This document shows, one piece after another, positions 1 to 12,115 of a stretch of 64,000 nt of DNA. The notes under the pieces were generated by a model. That model was not told the DNA's origin and made no database searches. It saw nothing but the letters and a program-made list of their open reading frames with translations. The stretch's first letter is position 1. The number at the start of each line of letters is the position of its first letter. Origin of the DNA: Phoronis australis (lineage: Eukaryota > Phoronida > Phoronidae); assembly GCA_002633005.1 (NCBI GenBank), contig NMRA01000319.1, positions 379,925-443,924 on the forward strand, given 5' to 3'. The translations under genes were made by a program, and so were the position numbers.

Positions 1-1
1 T

Positions 2-117
2 ATTCAAGGCAAAGTACAGAGACAGCTGTTCCTGTTGGGCAAATTCTCCCCTCGTGCAGTCGCCGACACCCTGCTGGAGGCCATTCACATCAGTTACCAT
101 TCTGATCATGACTTGGG
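2..117 (+). CDS. CFAP54: CFAP54-like exon a (5' truncated by window)
   Basis: Reading frame 2 gives 38 codons with no stop, ending DHDLG split across the donor. The donor at 118-123 is GTAAGT and leaves phase 2. No acceptor is visible upstream because the window begins inside the exon. Confidence 0.75.
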
Positions 118-3100
118 GTAAGTAATCGGATAATCACTGAATATTTAAGCAGTGTTGTTGTATGGTAGGAGCAGGCTCCTAGAGTTGTAAACTATTTAAA
201 GGAGAAAGCCAACGTTTTTCGTATACCTGGTGACAGGCTGTAGTTTATCTTGGTTTCGTACTGCTCATTTGCTCTGGATGTCTCTTGGATGTGTATAGTG
301 TCGTCTAACTGGCTGTCTATTTATCAAGTTGAGTTTTACTGTCACTGTGATATGTTTCATTGACTTTTGAAATTGTACAGGACTTGTGATACCAAAGAAG
401 ACAATAGGCTGTTGATTAGGTAGCTGTCTCTGTTCCTATACTCCAGGAGTTGTCTCCCATGGTTGTCTGTAAACTGCATTCCGACTTTCCTATTTCAGTC
501 TCATCCGGCAAGCGTATCTGGAACTGGCGTTGCTGTACGTTGTCAGCAGTGGTATTTCTTCCACACGAGAGGGGTCGTTGTTCTTTGAATCTGGTGGTGA
601 AAGCGGTGACGAACTGACCGAAGAGAAGACGGAGGACGCCACTATTGAAGACAAGGGCGGAGAAGAGAGGGAGACACCTAGTGTTGTCAGCCGTAGTGAC
701 TCGCCGAAGAAGAAGAAGAAGAAAAGCACCAAGAAATGGATGGTAAGTTAGATACAATGTTATGATCATGTAAAAAACCCGTCTAAATATCCATGTGTTT
801 TCAATTGGTATGTTTCAATTCGGGAGTAATCTGGACAAAATCTTGACTGGTGTTTCTCCTCGCACTTAAATTATGACAACTTAACAAATAAACAATTAGC
901 GACTAGGTGTGAAGTTGCATTAAATTCTGACTAAAATTTGATAGAAATGACATTTGATTGAGACAAAAGTTTGATTAAACTGCCCATTAATTTTGGGAAG
1001 AAGTCTGTCCAAGTTTAGAACTTTAATCGAGTCGTGAAAAAATCATGTGATGAATGTAAAACCAAACACAGGTAAATATGGTCACAAAAAATGATAGTTT
1101 TTACTCTGGGTGTGGTCTTAAACCAAAGAAATGTGACAAAACAAAACTTGTGTTTGTCTTGTAAAAGTCGCTTAATACCATTACAATACGATGTTCATTG
1201 TGCAAAAAAACTTACGTGAAGGAGCTGATCTAACCATGACGACAGTTTGTACGGCTTTTGAATGAATTAATTGTTAATTTTATGTTTGCGTATGTTACCA
1301 ACAGAGCAAGAAAGAAAAAGAAGAGAACCTTAGGCGGTCGCTGGAGGTCAGTGAGGCAGACAAGGAGCGTCGCGCTGCCTGGGTGGCCATACGATGCGCT
1401 GCATTCACTGGTCAGGCCCAGAGGTCACGTGCACTATTAACGGGTGACGTGAGTGTCACGTCAAAACCGGTCATCAGCGAGGCAGTTGCTAAAACTCCAG
1501 AATTTGCAGTACTTGACTTGCTTGCGCACTATTGCCTGGGCGAGAAACGGAAGGTCTACAAAGGTAAGACAGTGATTTACGTAGCTTTTTGTTGGTAGTG
1601 GTATTATCGCGTATTCTAATTTATAACTAATTGCTAACAGGGCATTGAAACTGCTCCATTGCCATACCTCTTAATTCCACCTAAGGACCATGGACGTGGG
1701 GTTGGAGTTTAGTCCGACTGGGTATGGAGTTCTTTAATTGGGTTTGGAGTATTTTTGGCATGCGTGCAAAGTTTAGGGGCGCAGGTACGGAATTTGTATT
1801 GTGTGTTTGGTGTTAGGTGGTCCAGGACTTGGGTTTTGGACATGGTCAAAGGAAGTCAGAGGCACGGTTACAGAATGTTGCCAGCCCTTGGCTAAGTGTT
1901 TTGCAAGTAAATACTTGATATTTGAATGGTCATACACTAGAGCAAGGTGATAAATCAAATGCTGTAGGTCTAAGCAGTTCAATTGCAGGCTTGCTGCTTT
2001 CAACATCAAAAACAGCCGTGGATGGATGAAGAGGTTTTAATATGTACTAGGTAATTGAAGACACAATTTCATTTCTTGTTTACAGACAGAATGGAAAAAG
2101 ACCTAGCCATCCTCACAGAGTCTCTAGAGGTGAAGAGGCCAGAGACTTACGAGGACCAGATTGACAAGTGCCGCAAGGAGGCACTGGACATCAGCTGGAT
2201 ACATCTGCTGGGTATGTACGATGTGTGGTGCTCAACTTAAACTGTGTAACGCTATGACTTGGATTTAAATTCACAAACCATCACTAAATTATTAATACAA
2301 GCGTGATGTTTTATTTTATGATAATTATATTGGAATATTTTTCTTTAATTCTCATTTTTTCAACAATGAATGTTTTATGATAATTTTATTAGAAGTCTGC
2401 ATGGAAATGTAGAGTATATTAGTGTGTCCACTGGCATACCTACAGGGGTATCACTGTCCCTTGCGCATCTCATTTCCCTGCTCATTATAAGACGTCCCTA
2501 CTCATCACCACTCATTTCACCACCTCACGGTCACCAACATTTGCATGCCTGGTCCTCCTGTTAAATACTTGTGTATACACCAGTGAGTGTGGCCTAGTAG
2601 TTGAGTGTATGCGTCACTTCAGGTCCCACAGAGCTTCTCAGCTCATCATGTAGACAGTAGGCAAGCATCAGTGTGAGTCATAAACTTCACTGGATGGTGT
2701 ATGGAAAGTTCCCCACCAGTTCCCATTGCTGCAATTTTGTGGTCAATGTGATCTAATATGAGAATTAGAACTCATTGAAAGTCAACTGGGCTGATGGCTA
2801 ATAGTTTAGCCAGGTGATCGCCAAACAATGAACTAGTCTTGTATAATCTGTTGCTGAAGGTAGATCTTGGTTATGCCCCAAAACCTCGCTGCTAATGCCT
2901 CGTCAGGTTGTGAGTGCGAGTGCAAAGACAACAGTGTTTAAAGATCGACTGTGTCCCCGTGGTGTAAATAAATAATTTTAAATCTGGTTGTCAAGGCTGG
3001 TGAAAAAATCTTAACGTTTTCATTTGATGAATAGGCATGTAGCACTAATCGTTAACCTGGATTGGGGAAGCGTTTTTGCTGGCTATCTTCTGCAATAGAG

Positions 3101-6100
3101 ACATGCAACATTTTCTATTGTTTTCTACACCAGATTGTATATATGCATGGGTTTATTCTAGGCTATCAAAGTTTGCTACAGCGTCTGTGCAGTACAGCCA
3201 CTCTGCCCATAGCCAATGAGGAACTCGCGAAGGCAGCTGGTGACCCTGCGCAGGAAGTGACCTCTGACCTTGGGTTCATTAGTCACATAAACTTTGACAC
3301 TAGCCTCAACCAGGACGTGGTGAGGTCAGCGCTGGTCAGCGGGTCGTGGGCATTGAGAACAACACATATGCACGCATTCCTTGCTGAGAATCTCACGGTA
3401 TGTTTACTCTGGTTGTCTTAAAAAATTCTTCCTTTAAAGTTTCAGTTCACCTGCCTTTTGTCTCAAATACTAACTTGAGCAGTAGTGCTTTCATTGGGAG
3501 TTTTTCCATCCAGAAATCACTTCTTGTCTGAGTGTGAAACAAGTTGAAAACACTGAGTTTTACCTCAGAAAGCGATTCATTTAAAAGTTTGTGTTTGTAC
3601 ACAAGACAGGTGCATTGGAATTTTAACATGTAGCCTGTGAAACTCATTTTGTATTTAGAATTATATCAAACAACTAACTGTCGGATTCAATGAAAATGAA
3701 ATGAAAGCTACGAAGCAGCTTATCTCTTGAGGTCCAGGTAAAACCATTGTATTCTTCAAACAAGAGTAAAATGAAGAAAGGCATTCGTGGTATAGTTGTG
3801 TTAAGTTAGGAAACTAATTCAATAATACCCACGACCTCCACTCCATCTATGCTATAGTTGCACAAAGTTAGGAAACTAATTTAAAAGTACCCATGACCTC
3901 CTCTCCACCCATGGTATCGTTTAGTCAGGAAAGAATTGCTGCTAATAAAATAATTCAAATTCTGCTGCAAACTTGCAGAGCACATTTTAAGATAACTGTC
4001 ATTTGCCATAACTTGGCATGAAACCTTTATTCAGAATCAACGGAAACTTACAGAACTTTTAAGTTAAATATATGTTTTGGAAATTATTTAGATGTAATTG
4101 ACAATGTAAAATAAATGTTAGGTCTGATATGGTAAGATTAAGGTGTTCAGTGCATGCACTAATGATTGAAAAGGGTAGATACTTGAAACTGAGGATACCG
4201 GAAAGGTTATGCCCTTTCTGTGTTGGGACATGTCAGAATATCATTTTGTTACCGAATGTTCATTCTACGATGACCTTAGGAAACAGTATTTGCCCACATG
4301 TAGCTGCAACAATCCCAATGTTACGAAATTCAACAGGGCCAGGACTTTGAAGGAAAAAGATATTATATGGTCAACATGTAAATTTGTTCATTTCGCATCC
4401 AAGCGAAGAAGAGGTTGTGTTAGTTTTGGTGTTTGACACTTACCTGTATTGTAACAAGGGTCGGAGCCCTAGTTGTTGAATAAAATTAAGGTTTGGACCA
4501 ACTTCTGTAATTGGCTTCAGTTTTAAAGCAAATAAACCATTTTCAAGCCTCATAATTTTCAATGTTTTTAGAAGTTTTTAAAAAAATTGCAGTGTGTGAT
4601 CTGGCATGAAATTTCACTCACTTATTTTATGGTCTATGATTTTTTATTTTCGCTTGAACAACAACTTGCTTGGTAAAACCTCACCAATTTAGGACCAACA
4701 GTTGTGTTCTCTTGGTGATCGTGTGTTTATACGTTCCTAATCTGGAGACAATGCCTTACTTGGCTTTACATGCTTTGTCGGTCTGATGTTCATTTCAGCT
4801 GTATGTGTGTGTCCATTTTTGGTGTGCTCCTTGCCATCAGCAATGTTTGATGCAATAAACGTTCGGTCTTATGGAAATGTCCTGTCTGTGCTTCTACCTA
4901 TTTACTTATCTTTACATTCATTAGTGTCACGTGACATGGATAGTCAGTCCTTGACCACTCATTTTGTAGAAATACGCCGAGGAGTGCTCAGCCATTTACC
5001 CACCAGATGTGCTGCGGCTTGCTTACGACAAGACCTCTCTGATATCCCCAGATATCACATGTATCATGTACAGAGGAAACCTCCAGTCGTTGGCGGAAGC
5101 TGATGAAACAGACAGTGATGTAGCCATCGCTGCACCGCCGGGACTGTTGAGCAAGGTCTACAAGCCGTCGGACAAGGATGTTGTCACGGCACCGAGTAAG
5201 TAGTTAATATGGTTGCCTATGTTGGTTGAGTGGCGCCATGTGCTTGTTTTTCATGGGTGTCAATTTGAGATAGATTGATTGACTGAGCTCCGCTTTGTAT
5301 CCAAATAGAGATCGTGGTCAAATGAATAACTAAATACCACAGGATGATGTTTACGGTAATTCTGTTTTTGATTGAGGTGACTTGAGTTATTATTAATTAA
5401 ACATCTTTACCATAGTTAATCAACTGAGTATTGTAAGTGCATTATGTAATGACAGCCCTATTGATTATCACTAAGATCAGAAATAAAATAATAAACTGTT
5501 TTTCTCTAAATTGTCCCTTCAGGTGCCGATCTCTGCCTTCAATGGTACATCCCATCCCTGGACGAGCCAGTTGTCAGTGGGCGGGCCTCAGTGAACTCAG
5601 CTGAGTCGTACATGGTTCTGCTCTATGCCATTGGTCGAAAGCCAGAGAAAGGTGTGGTCATACCACCTTCCAGTCTTCAATGTGGCATGGGATGGGTGTC
5701 GACCATGCAGTTGATTGATTTGCATGACAGGTGAGAAACATAAATTATGCAGGGTAAATTGTTTTGTTGCTTTCAGGAGTAATTAAGTAATTTAGGACTT
5801 GGAATAAATCTCAATATGTCCATTGATTCACATGTTTGACAATGATGGTGTGATTGAAGAAGTAATTAAAGGAGCACTTTTATTAAATCATTAGAAAGGC
5901 ACCACTTGGTTTCACTGAGGACATAACAATGCAGAAGTGTGGCTTAAATTTCACCCAAAAATATCTGTCTAATGACAACTCTTAATTTAATTTGGTTTTG
6001 TTATTATTTGACTTAGAATTGTCATTTAATGTCATTTAGCATTTATCCTTAGTGTTACTGCATTTACCCTTTGACCTCAGCTTGTTCCATTGGATGGCAA

Positions 6101-9100
6101 ATGAACAAGCTGGGTAGTTGACCCATGACGGCGTTCTCCCGTTCAGTGACTTTACCAGACATAGAGGGTTGTGATCGTGTGATAACATCTAGCTCCTTTG
6201 TTAACTGCCAAGCACAGTCTTTTGTCTGGTATGACAACAGGCAGGCCAGTTACCTACCAGGCTTAATACAGACCACATGTGAACACAGTCAAACTCAGAC
6301 AGAATTGGTATGTTCGGAAAGAATAGATTGTTGTAACTTCGGTTGTAGTCGGGCGATTTTGGCGATTCAAAAACTAAACACGATCAGCAGAAATGCTATT
6401 GGTTTATGTTCAAATATGTTATAAATTAACTTTTATTTTTAACAGCACAGCACAGTCAGGCTAGATAGGATCTTATTGGAGATTAGAGCAATTATCGAAC
6501 AAAAGAGAGCTGGCCCTCCTAAATGCCAGAATGGAGTTAATCAGTCGTGTAAGATGTTGGCTACAGGGGTCATCTTGCCAACTTGATGGGCTATAGAATC
6601 GAACAAGTTGGGATCAACGGAAAATGCCATAGGGGTGTAGCCTTTATCTTACGCATTTTATTAACTCCAGTCTGCTATTTATGGTAGGAGGGCGAGCTCT
6701 ATTTTGTTCAATAATTGCTCTAATCAGATAAGACTGTATCCAGCCTGACTGTGTTGTTAAAAATAAAAGATAACAATTCTGAATTCCTCGTCAAGTGCTG
6801 ATTGTGTTTATAGTTTTTGAATCACCAAAATCGCCCAACTACAAAGTTAAGACAATCTATTTTTATCTGATTGCAAACTAATGCATTGGATTTGACCATG
6901 TTCATACGCTGTCGGTAATAAGGTGCAACCACTATACATTGTACTTTCATAATGTTTACGTCCAAGATAGAGATACATGATTCTTATGTTTGATCCAATA
7001 CGTAGTTTTTAGCATAATGATTATATATGACTTTGATAAACTTAAGATATTATGCCTGGTGTGTTGGTTTTATGTAGTTATGCGCATTACCACCACGGTC
7101 AAATGGATTAAAAGGTTAAAAATCACATGGCCTGATTTGTCCAAAATTTTAAGATCTGTTGTGAAAAAATGCAGGTGTTCACGCTCACACTATGACGAAG
7201 GATTTTTATTTTGATTTTGTCTGATGTAGAAATTTCCAATTTAATTTAAAATTTTGCAAAAATAGGACTTTGGGGAAAAATAAAAATTCTTCATCCATAT
7301 TCCTGAAATGTGGCCCAATTTTTGTGTAAAAATGACCTTGACACCCCTTGATGGGGCCTATCCTATAAGTGCAAAGACTGCATACTTGGTCACTTGATTT
7401 TGCCATTCATTATGCGTGAGGTCAGTTTGAACTCGAGGTCAAACGCAAAGGTTGCGTGGAGTTTGAATATGCTGTTAAAGTCGTGCATACTGAGTGTTTC
7501 AGGATCTATTAGTGTGAGATGGATGTTAAGCACACAAAAAATCCCCTATTCAAAAACAAAATGCACAACTTCGACAGCCCTACTCATACGTACATCTACG
7601 ACCTAACGTGCGGCTTTTAAGGAAACTGGTCGCTGGGATCCGTTCCTCAGTGATGTGTACATTCTTGGGTGAAGTCCAGAACTAGTGATCCTAAAGAGCC
7701 ACACAGGAAACTCCTTTCAAAACGAGCAGGTGAAGCGGCTTTTTATTATTAAAAAACAGCTCAAGAGCAGCTCGAGTCCAATACCAACTGAAGCTAAATC
7801 TTTCATGGAATTAGTCCCAATGGCAATGCTGATAAAATGGTTATTCACAAACTGAGAAAACATGACCTCAGCTACCATCACTTATTCATTGTTGTTGTTC
7901 TTTTACAGATGTCAAAAGTAGTTCTGCTTGAATTCAGTAACCCTTTGAGGCCTGGGAGATAATTAGCCTGCGTGTTAATTGTCATACCAGACAAAAGACT
8001 GTGCTCAGCAGTTAACAAAGTAGCTAGATGTTATCACATGCGCACAACGCTCTATGTCTGGTAAAGTCAGTGAAGTGAAGAAAGCCCTAATGAAAAGTTA
8101 ATGAATCTAATGTTTGTTTTCTCCTTTTAATTAAAATTTTATATCGCTTCATGAGGTAAAAAGATCTATAACATTTTCATAAAACAAAACTGTTGAGAAA
8201 TAAAGTTAAAATTTCTTTCAGACTTACTGTTCTCACTCAACGCGGTGAGATTTCATTGGTCGAAAAAGCGCCAAAAGTGACGAAAGAGAAAGAACCAGTG
8301 AAAGTTACAAAGAAACAGGCCAGAATCAAAGCACTGTCACCCAAGGTCAAGAGGGACGAACAGCTGGAGGTAAGGGACATTTGTTTTTTGTTGAGTGCAC
8401 CAAAATTTTCAACCTTCAAACTGCGTTACATTAAGTTTCTAGCAGGGAATGCTCCCATTGACGTAATACATGAACTGCATTTAGCAATTCTTTGATCACG
8501 TGTAATTACGAATACTAACTCACAGTGATTTTAATAGAGTGACGCAGTTGCAAAGCAAAAGGCTACACAGAAAATATGAACCACTGATGATGCATTTCAA
8601 GTATTGTATTTTCTTTGTCTTCGGCGTGTATAAATTATTGTAATTTCAAAATGCGCTGTCCGGTTTCAACTAAAAATATTGCTGTTACATATTTGGTTTT
8701 TAAGATACATGACTTGTGACTAAATGTCTTTCCTCGTGTTATCGCTAATTCACATAGTTTTTGACTGGCTGCCGATTGTTTAATGTTTCGTTTGTCCAGG
8801 GTTTGCTGCGACAGAGTCTAAACGACGTACAAGCTTTGTTTGGCGTAACCATTCCCAAACCTGCACCTCCTTCATCAGAAACGGAAGCGACTGAGGAAAT
8901 TGAGGTATGGGAAGATGGATCTAGTCATGTGACTTGTACTCCTAGGTTTTTGTACCTTATCAACAAAACTACAGATTTTATGTTTTGTGAAAGTGGATTT
9001 TTGTGTTTTTAATAGTCTATAATTAATTGGGTCACATGGCTATGTTTTTGGTAAAATTAAGCAAAAAAGTAAAAAAGTACATTGATATCAAAACAACGGT

Positions 9101-10715
9101 GTCAATAGGATGACCAAATTTCATTTCATATATCTCAAAAATATTATTGTTGCTGTTTTCTAAATTATCACTTAATTTCTGTTTTATGCAGTTTTTTTAA
9201 ATTTTTTTATGAAAAAGCGAACCAAAACATTTATCTCTAACAGTGTCTTGAGAACAGTGCATATGGTTTCGCATGAATCTGATCAGCCATTTCTGAGGTG
9301 TGATGTCATTACGGCGTTTTCCCATTGCTCCCAACTTGTTCGATTCTATAGCCCAACAACAACTTGGGAAGTTTACCCCTTTAGTCAATATCGTACAGGA
9401 CTGATTAACTCTATTCTGGCATTTATGGTTGGAGGGCCAGCTCTCTTTTGTTCAATAATTGCTCTAATCTTCAATAAGATCGTATCTACCCTGACTGGGC
9501 TTTGCTGCTTTAACATATTTGAACATAAACCAGTAGCATTTCTGAAATCTTCCTCAAATGTTTAGTTTTTGAATCGCCAAAATTGCCCAACTGCAATCAA
9601 AGTTACGACAATCTATTCTTTCCGAATACACCAATTCACTCTGAAATTGAGTGTGTTCACACGTGATCTGTAATAAGCGTGGTAGATAATTGGCCTGCTT
9701 GCTGTCATACCAGACAAAAGAGTGTGATTGGCAATTAACAAAGGAGCTAGATGTTATCGCACGCTCAGAACCCCCTAAGTCTGGTAAAGTCACTAAACGG
9801 GGAAACGTTGTCATGTTCCGAAATTGGCCAGATTAATTTGGACATTTTCTAAGGTCCTACATGACCTTGATTAGTTCAGAATTGTCATTGATTTTACACT
9901 AAACATATGCATGAAGATGAAGAGGTGGTTCCTGCTTATTATGGAAACTCTGGACAATGATGGAATAATAATTTCCGGGAATGGGAAGCTTGTGAAAAAT
10001 AGATGCAACTCAGATTTTGTGAGGCATACTGCAAGTACAAGCACAGCAACGATCACTCTAGTGAATATTACTTTTCTTTTTATTCCAAAATAGCTTGAAA
10101 TTGGTAATTACATGCTGAAACACTCAGAAAAATTGCAATACGAATGAAAATACCACATTGAAGATATCATGTGAGTGTTTTCACTGTTGCCAATTCGTGC
10201 CGCTCAAGTTACACAGAGTTTTATTTTCTGTTGATGTCACTGACTTAAAAGACTTTGATTTGGAGTATTTTCAAAGTTTCTTTGAAGGTAGCCACACAAG
10301 TTCTGAGAACTGCTTTCGTTTGAGCTCTCGCTAATTTAATCTGCAGCCAATCACTTTCAAGCACTTGAGTTAAAACCAAACCCACTAAATGGCTTCACAA
10401 GTGGGACGTCGTCCTTTTGATTTTCTTTACGAAGTTGGTCTTCGTATGATTGTGACCTTTATTTTTAACATTTCTGTCTCATGTTTTTCCAGTTGACTTT
10501 CCCAGCAATTAGTGACCCTTGTGTACTACATTATTATAGCAGTTTCACCAATAGTCAAGTTGTTGTTTTTAATACGCTTCGTTTTCTTTCAGTCTTTGCC
10601 GTTTGAAGTCAACAAGAACAATGTCAAGGACTTTGAAAAACTGTTTGATCCAAGTTTCGGATTCACCCTTAAAGAGAAACACATGCTGCAGTGGTTCATG
10701 CAACTGTTCCCTTGA
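2..10715 (+). CDS. CFAP54: CFAP54-like ciliary central-pair protein, C-terminal part (10 exons, 5' truncated)
   Basis: Ten exons join with matching phases (2,0,1,1,0,1,2,0,0) into about 596 residues ending in a TGA stop: 2-117, 499-742, 1305-1563, 2086-2211, 3162-3397, 4970-5195, 5523-5730, 8222-8369, 8800-8904, 10593-10715. The window opens inside an exon, so most of the protein lies upstream. Seen: helical stretches (LFLLGKFSPRAVADTLLEAI, LIRQAYLELALLYV), an acidic linker followed by a lysine run in exon 2, the block ADLCLQWYIPSLDEP followed by MVLLYAIGRKP in exon 7, and the C-terminus FEKLFDPSFGFTL. I recognise this pattern as the C-terminal region of CFAP54, a roughly 3000-residue protein of the C1d projection of the axonemal central pair, which works with CFAP46, CFAP74 and CFAP221 in ciliary motility. 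The assignment is from memory of the family, not a search. Another large axonemal protein is the main alternative. The splice model is much surer than the name. Confidence 0.62.
499..742 (+). CDS. CFAP54: CFAP54-like exon b, acidic/lysine-rich linker
   Basis: The acceptor TTTCAG ends at 498 and the donor GTAAGT starts at 743. The phase 2 entry restores glycine and reads LIRQAYLELALLYVVSSG, then a Ser/Glu/Asp-rich stretch, then a run of six lysines encoded by a GAA/AAG-rich repeat near 706-723. The low-complexity part is likely a disordered linker. The exon ends on a codon boundary. Confidence 0.8.
1305..1563 (+). CDS. CFAP54: CFAP54-like exon c
   Basis: The acceptor AACAG ends at 1304 and the donor GTAAGA starts at 1564; phase 0 in, phase 1 out. 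It opens with a charged coiled segment (SKKEKEENLRRSLEVSEADK), continues AAWVAIRCAAFTGQAQRSRA and ends with a helical stretch near PEFAVLDLLAHYCLG. The frame is open throughout. Confidence 0.8.
2086..2211 (+). CDS. CFAP54: CFAP54-like exon d
   Basis: The acceptor TTTACAG ends at 2085 and the donor GTATGT starts at 2212; phase 1 to phase 1. It encodes DRMEKDLAILTESLEVKRPE and then a helix ending ALDISWIHLLG, which continues directly into the next exon. Confidence 0.8.
3162..3397 (+). CDS. CFAP54: CFAP54-like exon e
   Basis: The acceptor TTCTAG ends at 3161 and the donor GTATGT starts at 3398. The phase 1 entry completes a glycine and reads YQSLLQRLCSTATLPIANEE, then continues to HAFLAENLT at a codon boundary. 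The join to exon d (SWIHLLG-YQSLLQRL) is smooth. Confidence 0.82.
3722..4128. other. Intron sequence with no recognisable feature
   Basis: AT-rich intron sequence of the CFAP54-like gene. A short imperfect repeat around 3805-3915 contains two similar stretches (AGGAAACTAATTYAA followed by CCATGACCTCC-like sequence). No coding or RNA signal seen. Confidence 0.4.
4129..4500 (+). mobile_element. Broken LINE 3' end (post-RT cysteine motif region)
   Basis: Two overlapping frames resemble the segment downstream of reverse transcriptase in non-LTR retrotransposons. The first frame ends ERLCPFC; the reading continues in another frame from about 4212 with a His/Cys and YDDLR block (EYHFVTECSFYDDLRKQY). 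The frame change means it is a dead copy. An AATAAA follows at about 4480, which fits the end of a retrotransposed 3' fragment. It sits in sense orientation in an intron of the CFAP54-like gene. The clade is not identified. Confidence 0.55.
4970..5195 (+). CDS. CFAP54: CFAP54-like exon f
   Basis: The acceptor TTTTGTAG ends at 4969 and the donor GTAAGT starts at 5196; phase 0 in, phase 1 out. It encodes KYAEECSAIYPPDVLRLAYD, then SLISPDITCIMYRGNLQSLA and a linker ending DKDVVTAP. The true frame begins well upstream of the first methionine because this is an internal exon. Confidence 0.82.
5523..5730 (+). CDS. CFAP54: CFAP54-like exon g (LQWYIPSL block)
   Basis: The acceptor TTCAG ends at 5522 and the donor GTGAGA starts at 5731; phase 1 in, phase 2 out. 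It encodes ADLCLQWYIPSLDEP and SYMVLLYAIGRKPEKG, the most family-specific looking stretch in the partial protein, and ends in STMQLIDLHD. Confidence 0.82.
6126..6870. repeat. Foldback repeat with ~200-bp inverted arms (copy 1)
   Basis: Sequence from about 6322 to 6530 is largely repeated as its reverse complement from about 6640 to 6865. Shared landmarks include GATTTTGGCGATTCAAAAAC against GTTTTTGAATCACCAAAATC, and TTGGAGATTAGAGCAATTAT against ATAATTGCTCTAATC. The 5' flank 6126-6320 recurs elsewhere in the same gene as reverse-complement copies. The open frame over 6125-6424 belongs to the repeat and is not a gene. Confidence 0.75.
7976..8075 (-). repeat. Foldback repeat family, partial copy
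   Basis: The stretch GTCATACCAGACAAAAGA through ATGTCTGGTAAAGTCA is the reverse complement of the start of the repeat at 6126-6240. It is a short, diverged fragment in the same intron. Confidence 0.7.
8222..8369 (+). CDS. CFAP54: CFAP54-like exon h, lysine-rich linker
   Basis: The acceptor TTTCTTTCAG ends at 8221 and the donor GTAAGG starts at 8370; phase 2 in, phase 0 out. It reads LTVLTQRGEISLVEKAP and then a Lys-rich, probably disordered stretch to KVKRDEQLE. Confidence 0.78.
8800..8904 (+). CDS. CFAP54: CFAP54-like exon i
   Basis: The acceptor TTGTCCAG ends at 8799 and the donor GTATGG starts at 8905; 35 codons, phase 0 to phase 0. It encodes GLLRQSLNDVQALFGV followed by a Pro/Glu-rich linker. 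Confidence 0.78.
9260..9865 (-). repeat. Foldback repeat family, long inverted copy
   Basis: This is colinear with 6126-6600 on the opposite strand. It shares the interval from ATTTATGGTTGGAGGGCCAG through the CGCCAAAATTGCCCAACTGC block to TCTGGTAAAGTCAC. Translated frames of the two copies look alike only because the DNA is repeated. A flank near 9812 (ATGTTCCGAAATTGGCCAGA) recurs at about 12921-12940 and, weakly, near 40008. Confidence 0.75.
10593..10715 (+). CDS. CFAP54: CFAP54-like terminal exon
   Basis: The acceptor TTTCTTTCAG ends at 10592. Forty codons read SLPFEVNKNNVKDFEKLFDP and continue to MQLFP before a TGA at 10713-10715. This is the natural C-terminus; no downstream donor is needed. 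Confidence 0.85.
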   Translation, partial: SLPFEVNKNNVKDFEKLFDPSFGFTLKEKHMLQWFMQLFP

Positions 10716-12115
10716 GAACCAAATGTTTATTTTGTGCGATATTTTTACGTTATGAAAGCATTACTGATGGTCTTTCATCATGTGATGAAAAAGTTTTTAC
10801 ATTCCAATTGTAGACATTTATTGCTTGTACTGACCAACTTCTAATTTTGTTTTATGTGTTGACATCAGCAGGCATTTTGTTTATTCAAACTTTGTAGCTA
10901 GATGGCTTCTGTGTTTTCTTAAGAAATGCACTGTGTCATCGAAATAGGACCAAATTGGAAACTATAGGATGAAATGTAAACCCTTGATGCCAGGGTTAAT
11001 GTATAAACTGTCATCTTCGACTTGGCCAAAATTTAAAGCTGCTGTGTACCAGACTTCTGTTACAAGACTAAGTCTCATGTAATGCTAATTAGGCCAAGCC
11101 AAAATCACTAACTTTAAACAGAAATGAAGTTAGGGAGAATCTTGCCACTGAATCAGTCAGTGTACTTCATTAGCTCCATGGTTTTATGGTGTGTAACTGG
11201 GAAGGCCAACACTCCACATCAAATACAAAACAAAGGGTTCCCCCTTGAAACATGAACCACATCACAGGTTTTCAAGGATGGTGCTGCATTGAGCTTTACC
11301 TTTTTAATTTATAACTCTTTTATTACAAACTGGTCTCGGCTTGTTCCTTATCCCGATTAGGAGTTATTTCTTGGGTTTGGTAAGAACTGATGAATTACTG
11401 TTCGAAGCTGGGCTTTGACATAAACTGACCCGCCAGGTTATGTGTGGTCTCACGAGTTACTTCAGGATCTTGTTCTATGGAAACGAAGACTTACGTCAGA
11501 ATTTGGTGTTATGCTCCACAAAACTGTGAAAAATAATAAGTCTCATTTCATGAAAAATACAAATGGTCGCTCTGAGAATATACCCGTAAGGTCTAGTTAC
11601 TGACTAGAGGTAATGTGTATAGATTGTCTTGGTTGTGATGTGATAATTACATGGTTAAACCTTTGTTCAGTAATAAAATTGTGAGTTAGGAGCGCAAGAC
11701 CAAATCTCTGTCTCAAGTCTTGAGTCACTTTTCCTTATCTGTGTTAGGAGGAAATATAGACCAGTTTAGAACAGTCAATGGTTCAAGTGAAACTATATTT
11801 TTAGCTTTTTGGCAGAATATTGGAACATAGCGACTTTTAAAAATTGGATAGTGTCATATTTACGTACATCATCTGAAAACGTATAATTTAACTCCTTTTT
11901 ATAATGAGAAATTGACCCCGTACACATTTGAATGTTGAAATGTTGTGTTGATATTTATTTTTGTATTTTACAAAAAAGTCAAGAGTGAATTCATTCTACT
12001 TTGTGTTTTTATGATCAGTGTGTTGTTCATCCTGGTTTAAACATTCCCCTTTAATTTTGTGACATATGTTCGTTTACTTATGTAAACAATAAAACATTTT
12101 CAGTTTCACATGTAT
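10716..12115 (+). other. 3' UTR and polyadenylation region of the CFAP54-like gene
   Basis: AT-rich sequence without a supportable frame. AATAAA hexamers are at 11672-11677 and 12088-12093; the second lies where a minus-strand signal begins and probably marks the gene end. UTR extent is inferred from the signals only. Confidence 0.5.

Noticed and set aside
6125-6424. Frame with a similar minus-strand protein at 9554-9814, looking like a conserved gene pair
   Set aside because: The similarity follows DNA-level repeats that include inverted arms; there is no coding-type pattern of change.
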